Below are positions 26,127 through 34,600 of a DNA stretch of 64,000 nucleotides, piece by piece. A program made the translations under genes and the position numbers. Location: positions 310,001-374,000 of the forward strand of contig NZ_CP017248.1 in assembly GCF_001735805.1 (NCBI RefSeq), written 5' to 3'. Each line of letters opens with the position of its first letter. The first letter of the stretch is position 1. The stretch comes from Streptomyces fodineus (GTDB lineage Bacteria; Actinomycetota; Actinomycetes; Streptomycetales; Streptomycetaceae). The notes below the pieces were generated by a model. It was not told the DNA's origin. It searched no databases and worked only from the letters and a program-made list of their open reading frames with translations.

Positions 26127-26873
26127 TCACATCCGGGATCTCAGCACGTCGACCTCACAGCCCGGCGCGAAGGGGTCGAAGCCGTGCTCGATCAGCCAGC
26201 GGACCGCCAGCAGGCTTCGCAACGACCACCACGCGTGAATCACGTCGAGGTCGACGTCGGTGCCATAGCCGGCGATGACGTCGTCGAGGTGCTCCTCGTG
26301 TCCGAGCGTGAAGGTGGCGAGGTCGTACAGGGCATCACCCTGGCCCGCCTCGGACCAGTCGATGATGCCGGTGACCTCGCCGCCGTCGACAAAGACGTGC
26401 GCGATCTGCAGGTCGCCGTGCGTGAACGCCGGAGTCCACGGCCGGAGCGCGGCCTCGGCAACCTGGCGGTTGCGGATGACCAGGTCAGCGGGCAGGACAC
26501 CGTTCGTCACGAGCAACTCGCACTCGTCGTCGAGTTCCGCCGCCAACGCGACGATGCTCCGCCCGGCCCGGCCGGCCCGGACCGGCAACGGCGCGTCATG
26601 CAGTTTTCGGATTACGGCGCCCGCCGTGGCCCACGCCGCCGGCGATCCGGTCGACGGCCCGCCGAGGCGCCCGAGCGTCGTCCCCGGTAGTGCAGCCATC
26701 GCGAGCACGGGCGGCTTACACCACAGGACCTCCGGGGTCGGGACCGGCGCCAGGGCCATCGCCTCGACCTCGACGTCGATGCGCGCCTGATCGGCGTCCA
26801 CCTTCAAGAACACGTCGCCGACGCGCAGGGTCGCGCGTTCGGAATGGGCGACGACGACTTTGACCTCATCCAT
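26127..26873 (-). CDS. APH-like phosphotransferase with altered catalytic loop
   Basis: A 248-residue member of the aminoglycoside phosphotransferase/choline kinase fold. The lobe-linking segment (LAMAALPGTTLGRL), the catalytic loop THGDLQIAHVFVD (Asp154) and the magnesium-binding IIDWSEAGQGDALYDLA (Asp172) are present. The usual Asn of HGDxxxxN is His159, and the N-lobe is short for an APH. It may phosphorylate a small metabolite rather than an antibiotic, or be impaired. No neighbour on the same strand is close, so it is likely transcribed alone. Confidence 0.8.
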   Translation of the reverse strand: MDEVKVVVAHSERATLRVGDVFLKVDADQARIDVEVEAMALAPVPTPEVLWCKPPVLAMAALPGTTLGRLGGPSTGSPAAWATAGAVIRKLHDAPLPVRAGRAGRSIVALAAELDDECELLVTNGVLPADLVIRNRQVAEAALRPWTPAFTHGDLQIAHVFVDGGEVTGIIDWSEAGQGDALYDLATFTLGHEEHLDDVIAGYGTDVDLDVIHAWWSLRSLLAVRWLIEHGFDPFAPGCEVDVLRSRM

Positions 26874-26879
26874 GGGCGA

Positions 26880-27527
26880 CCAGTATCCCGGGGATGACCG
26901 CCGACGTCGCCGGGTTTATCGCGTGCGATTACGCGGCTGACCACGTCCCGCTACCCGGCGGCCTCGTCCACGACACCAATCTCTGACCAGGGCAAACCCA
27001 CCACTTTTGTGAGGAGTCCTAAGCCCGCTCCGGAGCGAGAAGACAAGCGCCCGGCGGGAGCAGCCGTTCGACATGCCCGGTGGCCAACTACCGGTCGACT
27101 AAATGGCCGGCTACGACACGCCACGACGCGATGACCTGCGCCTGTCCGCCCGCCTCCGGCCATCTATCGCGCGAAGTCACACGCGCCGCTCTCGCCCGTT
27201 CCCTCACCCCCCCGGCTCCCTCACCCCCCCGGCTCCCTCACCCCCCCGGCTCCCCCGCTCCCCCGCTCCCCCGCTCCCCCGCTCCTCCGCTCGATGCTCC
27301 TCGCACCGGCCGGCGAACTCGCCGGTGGGGCAAGCACACACAGCCCGCCGTGCGAGCCAGGTGCCACAGCCGAATGGGCGCCCACATCCCGACGCTGATG
27401 ACAAGGACAGCGCGTCGCACCCTGCCACCAGCACCCCTCCCGCTGTCCGCAGCACCAGCGCCGACGACTCTCCCGTCTGCCTCCTCAAAGTCCGCCACTC
27501 ACAGCCGGGCCCTGGTTGGACTGCCCA
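26880..27527. other. Intergenic region with GC-rich satellite
   Basis: Apart from the tandem repeat at 27201-27291, no gene with convincing codon bias or homology was seen on either strand. The flanks are ordinary GC-rich sequence. Confidence 0.5.
27201..27291. repeat. Tandem C-rich repeats (17-mer x3, 8-mer x5)
   Basis: Three perfect 17-bp units CCCTCACCCCCCCGGCT (27201-27251) are followed by four perfect CCCCCGCT octamers and one variant CCTCCGCT (27252-27291). The strand asymmetry (C-rich on top, G-rich below) could support G-quadruplex formation on the minus strand. Units are contiguous and have no spacers, so this is not a CRISPR array. Confidence 0.9.
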
Positions 27528-28547
27528 TCAGAAGGGCGGAAGGATCTTCTCCAGTCGGGATGCGATGGCTCCCTCGTTACGGCCCAGTTCGCGGGCCATC
27601 TCCGCCACCGGCACCTCGTCCGCATGCATGCGGGCCAGCCTCTCGTCCTCTTCGGGACTCCACCGCTCGTACGCCCGCGGATGGCTTTGCCGTTTCTCCG
27701 CCACGGTGTACGCCTTGGGCTGAGCAGCCTGTGCCTGCACTGAGGCGGAATGCCTCGGCGCAGGTACCAGATCGGCTGGATAGGGCGCGAGTTTGAGACT
27801 GTAGAGCTTCCAGCGGATCGCGTTCTCGGATCGCCCCAACTCGCCTGCGAGTTCGGCGACTTCCTTGCCCGACTGATGCAGTCGGCACAGGCGCTCTTCA
27901 TCCTCCGGTGTCCACGCGGCGCCTGGGCGGACCGCACGACCGCCGTCCGCCGCACCAGCCGCACCAGCCGCCGGCGACGCTCTGGCGGTGGAAGAGGCCG
28001 CTGTCGCGGCGGCCGAGTCCGCGGATGCTGCGGCAGCCGCAGTGATCAGCCGTCCCATTGCGCCCAGATCGGCCAGAGGCAACTCTCCCGTCAGCTCCCC
28101 CTGAATGACACCGTCGGCAGAACAGACCAGGACCGTCACCTCCGCCCGGCCCTCGATCGCCGGCTCCACGGCCAGGCAGTAGCGGCGACCGGCCTCGACG
28201 ACCTCCAACGTGACCCGGGGAGGAGCGGTCTCTGCACCCGGTGACGTCATGTGAGCGGGTGCGACACTACGGCGATCCGGCGGATACGGAGGGGCAAGTA
28301 GCTCGTGAACATGCCAGGACGCCGTCACCTCACGCCCATCGTCGAGTCGGCAGGCGCTCTGGCTGGCTTCCAGGTCACACGTGGCGACCAACACGGTCAA
28401 CGTCTGCCCGGCGAACACACCGGCCTCCTCCACGGGCCCGTTCGCCATGGTCAAGGTTCCGGTAGACGGTTGCGGATCAGCAATCGCTGCGTCTCGATCA
28501 CCCCGCCAGACACCGTCCTGGTCACGGAAGGCGTACAAAAGAATCAC
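27528..28547 (-). CDS. Protein with two Myb/SANT-like DNA-binding repeats
   Basis: A 339-residue protein. The first part (about 1-185) is a mixed alpha/beta region I do not recognise, followed by an Ala/Ser-rich linker. The C-terminal half holds two repeats of a SANT/Myb type: AWTPEDEERLCRLHQSGKEVAELAGELGRSENAIRWKLY and RWSPEEDERLARMHADEVPVAEMARELGRNEGAIASRLEKI. Each has the tryptophan, acidic run and third-helix pattern. Such repeats normally bind DNA. The GTG start is at 28547. It lies about 220 bp downstream of the nuclease gene and points the same way, so it may be functionally linked. The function is unknown. Confidence 0.8.
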   Translation of the reverse strand: MILLYAFRDQDGVWRGDRDAAIADPQPSTGTLTMANGPVEEAGVFAGQTLTVLVATCDLEASQSACRLDDGREVTASWHVHELLAPPYPPDRRSVAPAHMTSPGAETAPPRVTLEVVEAGRRYCLAVEPAIEGRAEVTVLVCSADGVIQGELTGELPLADLGAMGRLITAAAAASADSAAATAASSTARASPAAGAAGAADGGRAVRPGAAWTPEDEERLCRLHQSGKEVAELAGELGRSENAIRWKLYSLKLAPYPADLVPAPRHSASVQAQAAQPKAYTVAEKRQSHPRAYERWSPEEDERLARMHADEVPVAEMARELGRNEGAIASRLEKILPPF

Positions 28548-28768
28548 GCAGGAAGCCCCCCTTCATCAACTGGTCAATCCTTCTGTTCAGGCAGCGGCCA
28601 CGACAGGAAGACCGCGCCCCGCAGCATGCCGGTCCCGCGCACGCACCGGCCCGCCAAGCTCGTACCCTTGGACGTGGCGACAACGTGCGCAACTGCTCTC
28701 ACATACACAGCCGGAGCAAGCAAGGCGCAGGGCGAGGAACGGTGCGCCAACGGGGTCGGCAGCAGAGC

Positions 28769-29455
28769 TCAGGAGAGCTGTGACGGCCTGTGAGGCGGTG
28801 GGAGGGCGGGCAGCAGTTCCCACAAAGGCCTCGAACTCGCGGCCCACGACGCCAGTACATGACGGTCGACGAGGTGCAGCCGCTGCTGCCGGGCGAAGAC
28901 CCGGCCGGGCTGGGTAATCCTGCCGTTGGTCACCATCACCACGACATCGCCTTTGTGGACCGGGCGGCCTGTGCCGTTGAGCACCTGTAGCTCCGGGGTG
29001 CCCACCGGCGCGCCCTGGGCACCGTTGCGGCGGTGTTTGCACTGGATCACCCAGCGCCGTCCCAGCGGATCGGTGGCCTTCACGTCCGCTCCCAGGTCGC
29101 CCCGCCCGCCGACCTGGAGGGCATCGCCGCAGCCGTCCCGGTACATCAGATCCCGGATCGCGTGCTCGAACTGGCGGTGGGACAGTGCATCCAGCTGCGC
29201 CAGTTGATAACGCAGAGCCCGTGCCCGGTTCCGTTCCTGCTCCGCGCGCTGCATGCGCTGCCGCCACCACCAGGAGCCGCCCAGGACCACGAGGACAGCC
29301 GCTATCAGGAGCAGCCACCAGTGCGCGAGGAGCCAGTGGACCACCATCACCGCGATCACGGCCCCTGCGGCGGCAGCCGGTATGGCGGCCTGCGCGTTCT
29401 TCTGACCACGTCGGCGGCCCGTGGTTCGTCGCTTGGCCGGTGGGCGCCGGGTCAT
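28769..29455 (-). CDS. Membrane-anchored Mrr-like restriction endonuclease
   Basis: A 228-residue protein. Two transmembrane helices (about residues 24-63, AVIAVMVVHWLLAHWWLLLIAAVLVVL) precede an Mrr_cat PD-(D/E)XK domain: FEHAIRDLMYRDG, then GGRGDLGADVKATD with Asp124, then WVIQCKHRR with the Q138-x-K140 pair. Mrr-type nucleases usually cut modified foreign DNA. A membrane anchor suggests surveillance at the site of DNA entry. Its ATG overlaps the stop of the upstream small gene by 4 bp, so they form a two-gene operon. Confidence 0.85.
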   Translation of the reverse strand: MTRRPPAKRRTTGRRRGQKNAQAAIPAAAAGAVIAVMVVHWLLAHWWLLLIAAVLVVLGGSWWWRQRMQRAEQERNRARALRYQLAQLDALSHRQFEHAIRDLMYRDGCGDALQVGGRGDLGADVKATDPLGRRWVIQCKHRRNGAQGAPVGTPELQVLNGTGRPVHKGDVVVMVTNGRITQPGRVFARQQRLHLVDRHVLASWAASSRPLWELLPALPPPHRPSQLS

Positions 29456-29802
29456 CGCTCAGCCCCCAGCGTGGAGAGGTCGATCGGGTACGACACCGTC
29501 GGCTGAGGTGCCGACTTCCTCGGCCCGGGGGCATCGAACTTGATCGGGTACGACACGGTCGGACGCGGCACGGCATCCCTTGAAAAGCTGCCGGTGTGGT
29601 GGTCGAAGTGGATCGGATAGGTCACCGACGGCCGGCGCGGCGCGCTGTCCGTTCCCTTCGCCGTCGAGGCATGGCCGATGCCGAACACGGCCAGGCCGAA
29701 GACAGCGAAGATGGTCATCTCCCGGCGCGCGCCCGGCGCCCATCGGGAGTGTCCGCGTACTGGCGTCCCGTCGGAGCGCACGTACGGCCGGACAATCGGC
29801 AT
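29452..29802 (-). CDS. Small membrane-associated protein with three SYPI repeats
   Basis: A 116-residue protein. After a conserved head (MPIVRPYVRSDGTPVRGHSRW) comes one hydrophobic helix (MTIFAVFGLAVFGIGHA) and then three copies of a short motif: RPSVTYPIHFDHHTG, RPTVSYPIKFDAPG, QPTVSYPIDLSTLG. I do not recognise a family. GGGGGAGG precedes its ATG. It overlaps the membrane nuclease by 4 bp, so the two are produced together, and the repeats may be a docking surface for the nuclease or the membrane. Confidence 0.75.
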   Translation of the reverse strand: MPIVRPYVRSDGTPVRGHSRWAPGARREMTIFAVFGLAVFGIGHASTAKGTDSAPRRPSVTYPIHFDHHTGSFSRDAVPRPTVSYPIKFDAPGPRKSAPQPTVSYPIDLSTLGAER

Positions 29803-30403
29803 GTGGTCCTCCCCCAGTGATCGTGTGTCTTCCCCGCAATCACTGACATGCTGACGGCCGCCACTGACAACGGATCACGTCCGATCGCCCAACTCTCCCT
29901 ATCCAGCGAGCTGTTCAGGCCAGCACGGGACATGCGGCCGCGGTTGGACGCCTGGTTTGGAGGCGCCGGGGATACAGGTCGCGCCTTGCCGGCGATCCTG
30001 CCCGCGTGAGGATGCCGAAAGCACCCTCACCTGGGCAGTCGGGCCATGCCTGGCTCCGCGCGCACTCACTCAGAGCACGGTTGCGGGCCGGTCACCGATC
30101 CAGGCATCCGAAGATGGATCCGGCCAATTCCATGAAGCAGTCTCCAAAGGCGGCGTCTGCGGCGAACCGATCACGCCGTGAGGGCGGGCAGGGCGACGGC
30201 TCAGTCGCTCTGCATCATCCGCACACCATCGCCCGCAGTTTCTCCCGCGAGGCCGGTCGGGGCAGCATCAACCCCCATGCACCGCCAACGACTCCGATCA
30301 CCACCACCGGCACGTGAACGACCGGCTGTAGTACCGGCATGAAACACGCAACGAGGAGCCGTGCACATGGGCGGCGTCGCTGTCGGACCCTCCACTGTCC
30401 TGC
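29803..30403. other. 600-bp stretch without a recognisable gene
   Basis: Short frames exist on both strands, but none shows family similarity or the sharp third-position bias of its neighbours. The left part contains the promoter of the small membrane protein operon, and the right part is the 3' side of the membrane protein gene at 30404-31222. Confidence 0.5.
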
Positions 30404-31222
30404 TCATGGCTGCGCGCTCGGCTGCTCCGTCTCGCGCAGCGCGAACGCCGCCTCCGTCGTACGGCACAGCGCCTGCACCGCATGACGCAGCGAGCGCCAG
30501 GAGGCCAGGCCGAGGAGGATGCCGAAGGGGGCCGCGGGCCACCACCAGGCGCCGAGCACCGTGAACGCCGCGCTCCAGGCGAGGGCCTCGCAGGCCGCGT
30601 CATAGGCGTCGCGGGCCTCGGCCAGCGCGGCGCGGGGCTGGTCGGCCGCACCGAGCAGGAGGGTGGTCCAGCCGCTGACGACGTCGCCGCCGGTCTCCCG
30701 TGCGACGTTCTCCTCGGTGCGGCGGAGGCGGTCGCCGGACCAGGTCGGTGACTGCGGCCGCCCGCCCGTCCTGGCCCGGGCGGCCCGCGCGTCGAGCCGG
30801 TCGGCGCGCAGCGCGTGGCCGTCGGCGCGGGCCCGCACGGACCGCCGGGCCAGCACGTCGGGTTCGACCCAGCGCCGTACCCGCCACTTGGTCACCCGCC
30901 GGCCCACTGACATCAGCCACCACGGCCAGGCCCCGGACGCAAGAGAGCCGATCGCGGCCGCCGCATAGGGGACGGCGAACGCGGTCCCCACCACCGGCAC
31001 CGCGACGAGCACCAGCGAGGCGACGGCGTCCGCGGACAATCCGCCGCCCGTCCGCAGCGCCTCGGCGATCCGCTCGCGCGCGAGGGCGATGTCGTTCCAG
31101 TGGGCATGGCCCAACTCCCCGCCGCCGACGACCGCGACGACGACGAACAGCGCGGCGGGCAGCAGCCGCCGCAGGAACCAGCCGTCGGGTATGCGCTTCT
31201 GCAGCTCGATGAGCAGGCCCAC
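30404..31222 (-). CDS. Polytopic membrane protein linked to the CHAT locus
   Basis: A 272-residue protein with about five hydrophobic segments: FLRRLLPAALFVVVAVVGGG, LVLVAVPVVGTAFAVPYAAAAIGSL, a short segment near residue 100, and two near the C-terminus (ALAWSAAFTVLGAWWWPAAPFGILLGL). The central region, about residues 110-200, is charged and Arg-rich and probably cytosolic. No family was recognised. Its GTG start (31222) is 5 bp after the stop of the 128-residue gene, so both are coupled. They are divergent from the CHAT gene, suggesting a membrane component of that system. Confidence 0.7.
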   Translation of the reverse strand: MGLLIELQKRIPDGWFLRRLLPAALFVVVAVVGGGELGHAHWNDIALARERIAEALRTGGGLSADAVASLVLVAVPVVGTAFAVPYAAAAIGSLASGAWPWWLMSVGRRVTKWRVRRWVEPDVLARRSVRARADGHALRADRLDARAARARTGGRPQSPTWSGDRLRRTEENVARETGGDVVSGWTTLLLGAADQPRAALAEARDAYDAACEALAWSAAFTVLGAWWWPAAPFGILLGLASWRSLRHAVQALCRTTEAAFALRETEQPSAQP

Positions 31223-31227
31223 CGCGG

Positions 31228-31614
31228 TCAGCCGTCCACCAGGCGCATCGGCCCTCCGGCCAGCTCACAGGCCGGTGTGACGGTCGCCGCCCCGTCGCGC
31301 AGTTCGACCCGGGCGCAGCGGCTCGTGGGGCAGACCCAGCCCACCGACCGCGGGGTCGGGGCGCCGGGCCAGTCGCCGACGCCCATGGTGGCGGGCAGTC
31401 CGAGCCCGTTCGGGACGCCGGCCGACTCGACCGCGTCGTGCAGCGTGCGTACGGCGTCCCGCCACTCGGCACCGGCCGGATCGGCGTCTCGTACGACCGG
31501 GAAGGCCGACTCCCAGACGGCGGAGGAGACGAGCGGGCGCAGCTCCTCGACATTGCGGCACAGGTATTCCACGGCGTCCTCGTACACACCGCGCGCCTTC
31601 GCCCCGTCTGCCAC
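31228..31614 (-). CDS. Small protein with C-terminal Cys motif, partner of the CHAT gene
   Basis: A 128-residue protein. An N-terminal helical part (YEDAVEYLCRNVEELRPLVSSAVWESAFPVV) is followed by a C-terminal knuckle, VGWVCPTSRCARVELRD then TPACELAGGPMRLV, with three Cys in a spacing like a zinc ribbon. I know of similar small adaptor proteins next to NTPase and protease effectors in actinobacterial conflict systems, but I cannot name the family. The GTG start at 31614 is 68 bp from the divergent CHAT start. Zinc binding is inferred. Confidence 0.65.
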   Translation of the reverse strand: MADGAKARGVYEDAVEYLCRNVEELRPLVSSAVWESAFPVVRDADPAGAEWRDAVRTLHDAVESAGVPNGLGLPATMGVGDWPGAPTPRSVGWVCPTSRCARVELRDGAATVTPACELAGGPMRLVDG

Positions 31615-31682
31615 CCCGGCCTCCCTCGAAGTCCTGTATAAACACTGCTTACTGACAGTCGATCAGACTAATGTAGGCGGCG
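31615..31682. promoter_or_regulatory. Divergent promoter region of the CHAT module
   Basis: A 68-bp gap between the small Cys-motif gene (minus) and the CHAT gene (plus) is unusually AT-rich for this sequence, with TATAAA at about 31639 and TAATGT at about 31672, both plausible -10 boxes facing opposite ways. It indicates shared control of the two transcripts. Confidence 0.5.
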
Positions 31683-34600
31683 ATGTCCGAGCTTCGGGAA
31701 CGGGTGGTCGAACGCCTGACCACGGCGCACAGCACCGGCGATACCGCGCTTCTGCGTGACCAGGAGGCGGTGGCCGACGCGCTGGCTTTGCTGGGTGAGG
31801 CGGCACCGTCGCCCGAGGGTTCGATCGATCTCGAAGCGGTGGCGGCCGTGTTCTGGACGTTCTGGGGCCGTCACCAGGGCGCCGAGGACCCGGAGGCCGC
31901 ACAGAACATAGCGGTCGGGGTCGCCGCCTTCGGCTTCCTGTGCCCGCGCCTGCCCGAGGAGGCCGGACTCCCCGCATCCTTGAAGGAGAACTTCGACCCC
32001 GCCGACCCGTCCCACGAGGCGCGGTTCGCGCACCTGGTGTGCTCGGTGCATGCCGACGTCGCGGTGAACGGAGCACCTCGAGAGCGGGCGGCGGCGCTCG
32101 ACCGCGCGCTCGCCTGGTCGGACGCCGCTCTCGGGTCCGTACGCGCCGACGACCACGTGGGTTTCGTCGAACTGGCCATCTACGCACACGACTTGTGGAT
32201 GTGTCGATTCCAGACGGAGGCCGACCCGGACGGGCTGGTCGCCGCCGCCCGCTACGGTCGGGAGGTGTGCATGCGGCTGGCCGCCGAGCCGGGCCTGTTC
32301 GACCCCGACGGGGCGCGGGCGGCGGCCGCGGCCTGTCTGCGCACGGTGGTGGACTCCGCCAGGCTGCTCGGCACCCCCCGGCTCGCGCAGGTCGAACGGC
32401 TGGTCGCGGCCGTACCGGACGACGCCCTCACCCCGGAGACCGCGGACGGGCTGCGGTTCCTGCGGAGGCTGGACGCCCAGCCCGTCACCTGGCCCGGTGA
32501 ACGCGACCTGCGCGTCGGCGCGGTGATCGCCGACGCGGGCGTCGCCGAGCAGGACGCGGGCCGTGTCGCGTGCGGTGTACGCCGGCTGCGGGCGGCCCTC
32601 GCCGACACCCCGGCCACTCACCCCGAACGTACCGCGGTCACCGTCGCCCTCGGCCGGGCGCTCGCCGCGCTCGCGCGGGCGTGCGACGACGCCGACGCGG
32701 CCTTGGAGGCGACCGAACTGCTCGCCTCCGCTGGCGCCTTGAGCGACGAGCACAGCGAGATGCTCGCCGCGTACCGGGAGTTCGAGTCGTTGAGCGAGAG
32801 CGACGACCCGGAGGCCCTGGGACGGGCCGCACCGCTGCTCGGTCGCTTCGCCGTATGGGAAAGGGAGCGTGCCGCCCGCGAGGGCCGACCGATCGACCTC
32901 GATCTCGAAGTCCTCTCCCTGACCGCCGGATTCGAGCCGGACGACAGCGCCGACGAACGCATCGGCCGCTACCGCTCCGCCCTCGCCGTCCTCCCGGCCG
33001 ATCATCCGAACCGGCATGCTCACGTCGCGGTCCTGGCAGCCCTCACCGGGCTGCGAGCCGAAGCCCTGCGCTCCAGCGCGCCCGCCCGCGCCGGACTGCT
33101 GGACGTCGAGTGCCGCGAGCTTACCGAGGAGACGCTCACCGCCGCCCCGCCCGGTTTCCCGGCGACGAACCTGCTGCGCCGCGGACTCTTCGAGGCCGCG
33201 CTGCCGGTCGCCGCCCTCGCCATCACGGCGGACGTCACGCGGGAGGAGGACATGCCCGACGAACTCCGCCGGACGCTCACCCAGTTGTCCCGGATGGCCG
33301 ATGTCCGCCTCGACAGTCCCGAGCACCTCGACTCCGACATCGCGACCATCCGGGAACTCCTCGACGCCACGGACGAGGACGACCCGCAGCTGCGCCGGCA
33401 CCTGGCGGGAGTCCTCGGCAGCGCCCTGTCCGCCAGCGTCGCGGAACGGCCCGATCCCGCCGTCCTCGAAGAGGTCGTACAACTGCTGCGCTACGCCGGC
33501 GCCGACTCCGGCGACGCGCCCGGCGGGTTCGACCGGATACTCGCCCACGCCCTCACCGTCCTGTCGGCGGGCTCCTTCGACGCGGAAGGCGCGCGTGAGG
33601 CGGCGGCTCTGCTCGCCTCGGCGCCCGGCCCCGCCCCGCTGACTCCCGAAGAGGCGACCCTTCACGAAGGCGCGGGGGTGACCCCAACCGACCGGGAGGT
33701 GCTGGCAGCGCGCACGGAGTTCCACAACGCCCTGCAGAACTACCTGTTCGGCCATGAGCCCGCGCAGTTGGAGCGAGCCCGGCGGATCGCCCACCGGTTG
33801 CGGGAGATCACCCGTGCCGGGGCGAGCGACGGGCAGGACCCGCCCTGGTACGACCTGATGGGCGACGCCTACGCCGACCTGGTCGAAACCGTGGGTCCGG
33901 GCGGCCCGCGGCCCGACCTCGACGACACGGTCGTCGAACAGTGCCGCAGGACGTTCGAGGCTTGCCCCATCGGACATCCGATGCGGCCCATGGTGACGAT
34001 GACGCTCGCCAGGGTCCTGATGCAGCGCGCCGCCGCCCTGCGCACCAGCGAACCGGAGCGGTCGCGGGCGCTGCTCGCCGAGACGCAGGACCTGGAGGGC
34101 GTCCTGAGAGAGGCGAGCCCGGACGGGGCACCGATGGACATGGCCGGCATGATCAGCGCGGTCGTCGACCTCATCGGCCGGGGCCGCCTCCCGGAAGTGT
34201 CCACCTCAGACGCCCCCGGTCCCGCACGCCGACCCGAGGTCTCCGGGACGGACGACGCCCCCGAACCGGCAGCGGCGGACGGCGGCCTGTTCGGCTCGCT
34301 CTCAGCCATCCTCGACCCCCTCCGTTCCCGCCTCGCCGGCCACCCGGCCCCCGATGACTGGCACAACCCCGCCCTTCCCGTGTGGATGCGCGCCCATGGC
34401 GAGATAGGCGCGGCGGCCGGCGCGCTCGGCCGCCGGGAGCCGCGGATCGACCTGGCACTGGCGCATCTCGAAGCGGCCGTCGAGGCGATGGCTCAGATCA
34501 CCGACCGGGGCAGTGACCAGACGTCCGCCGAGCACGGTCTGTCGACCTTCGAGGGCGACATCAGGTCGATCGTCGAGCTGATCCTTTCCTCCCTCGAACT

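Noticed and set aside
27201..27291. Possible CRISPR array
   Set aside because: Repeat units are contiguous, have no unique spacers, and no cas gene is near.
31668..33977. A 769-residue minus-strand frame inside the CHAT gene
   Set aside because: It is the antisense of the helical-repeat part, Gly/Arg-rich with no domain; the plus-strand frame is full length and has clear motifs.
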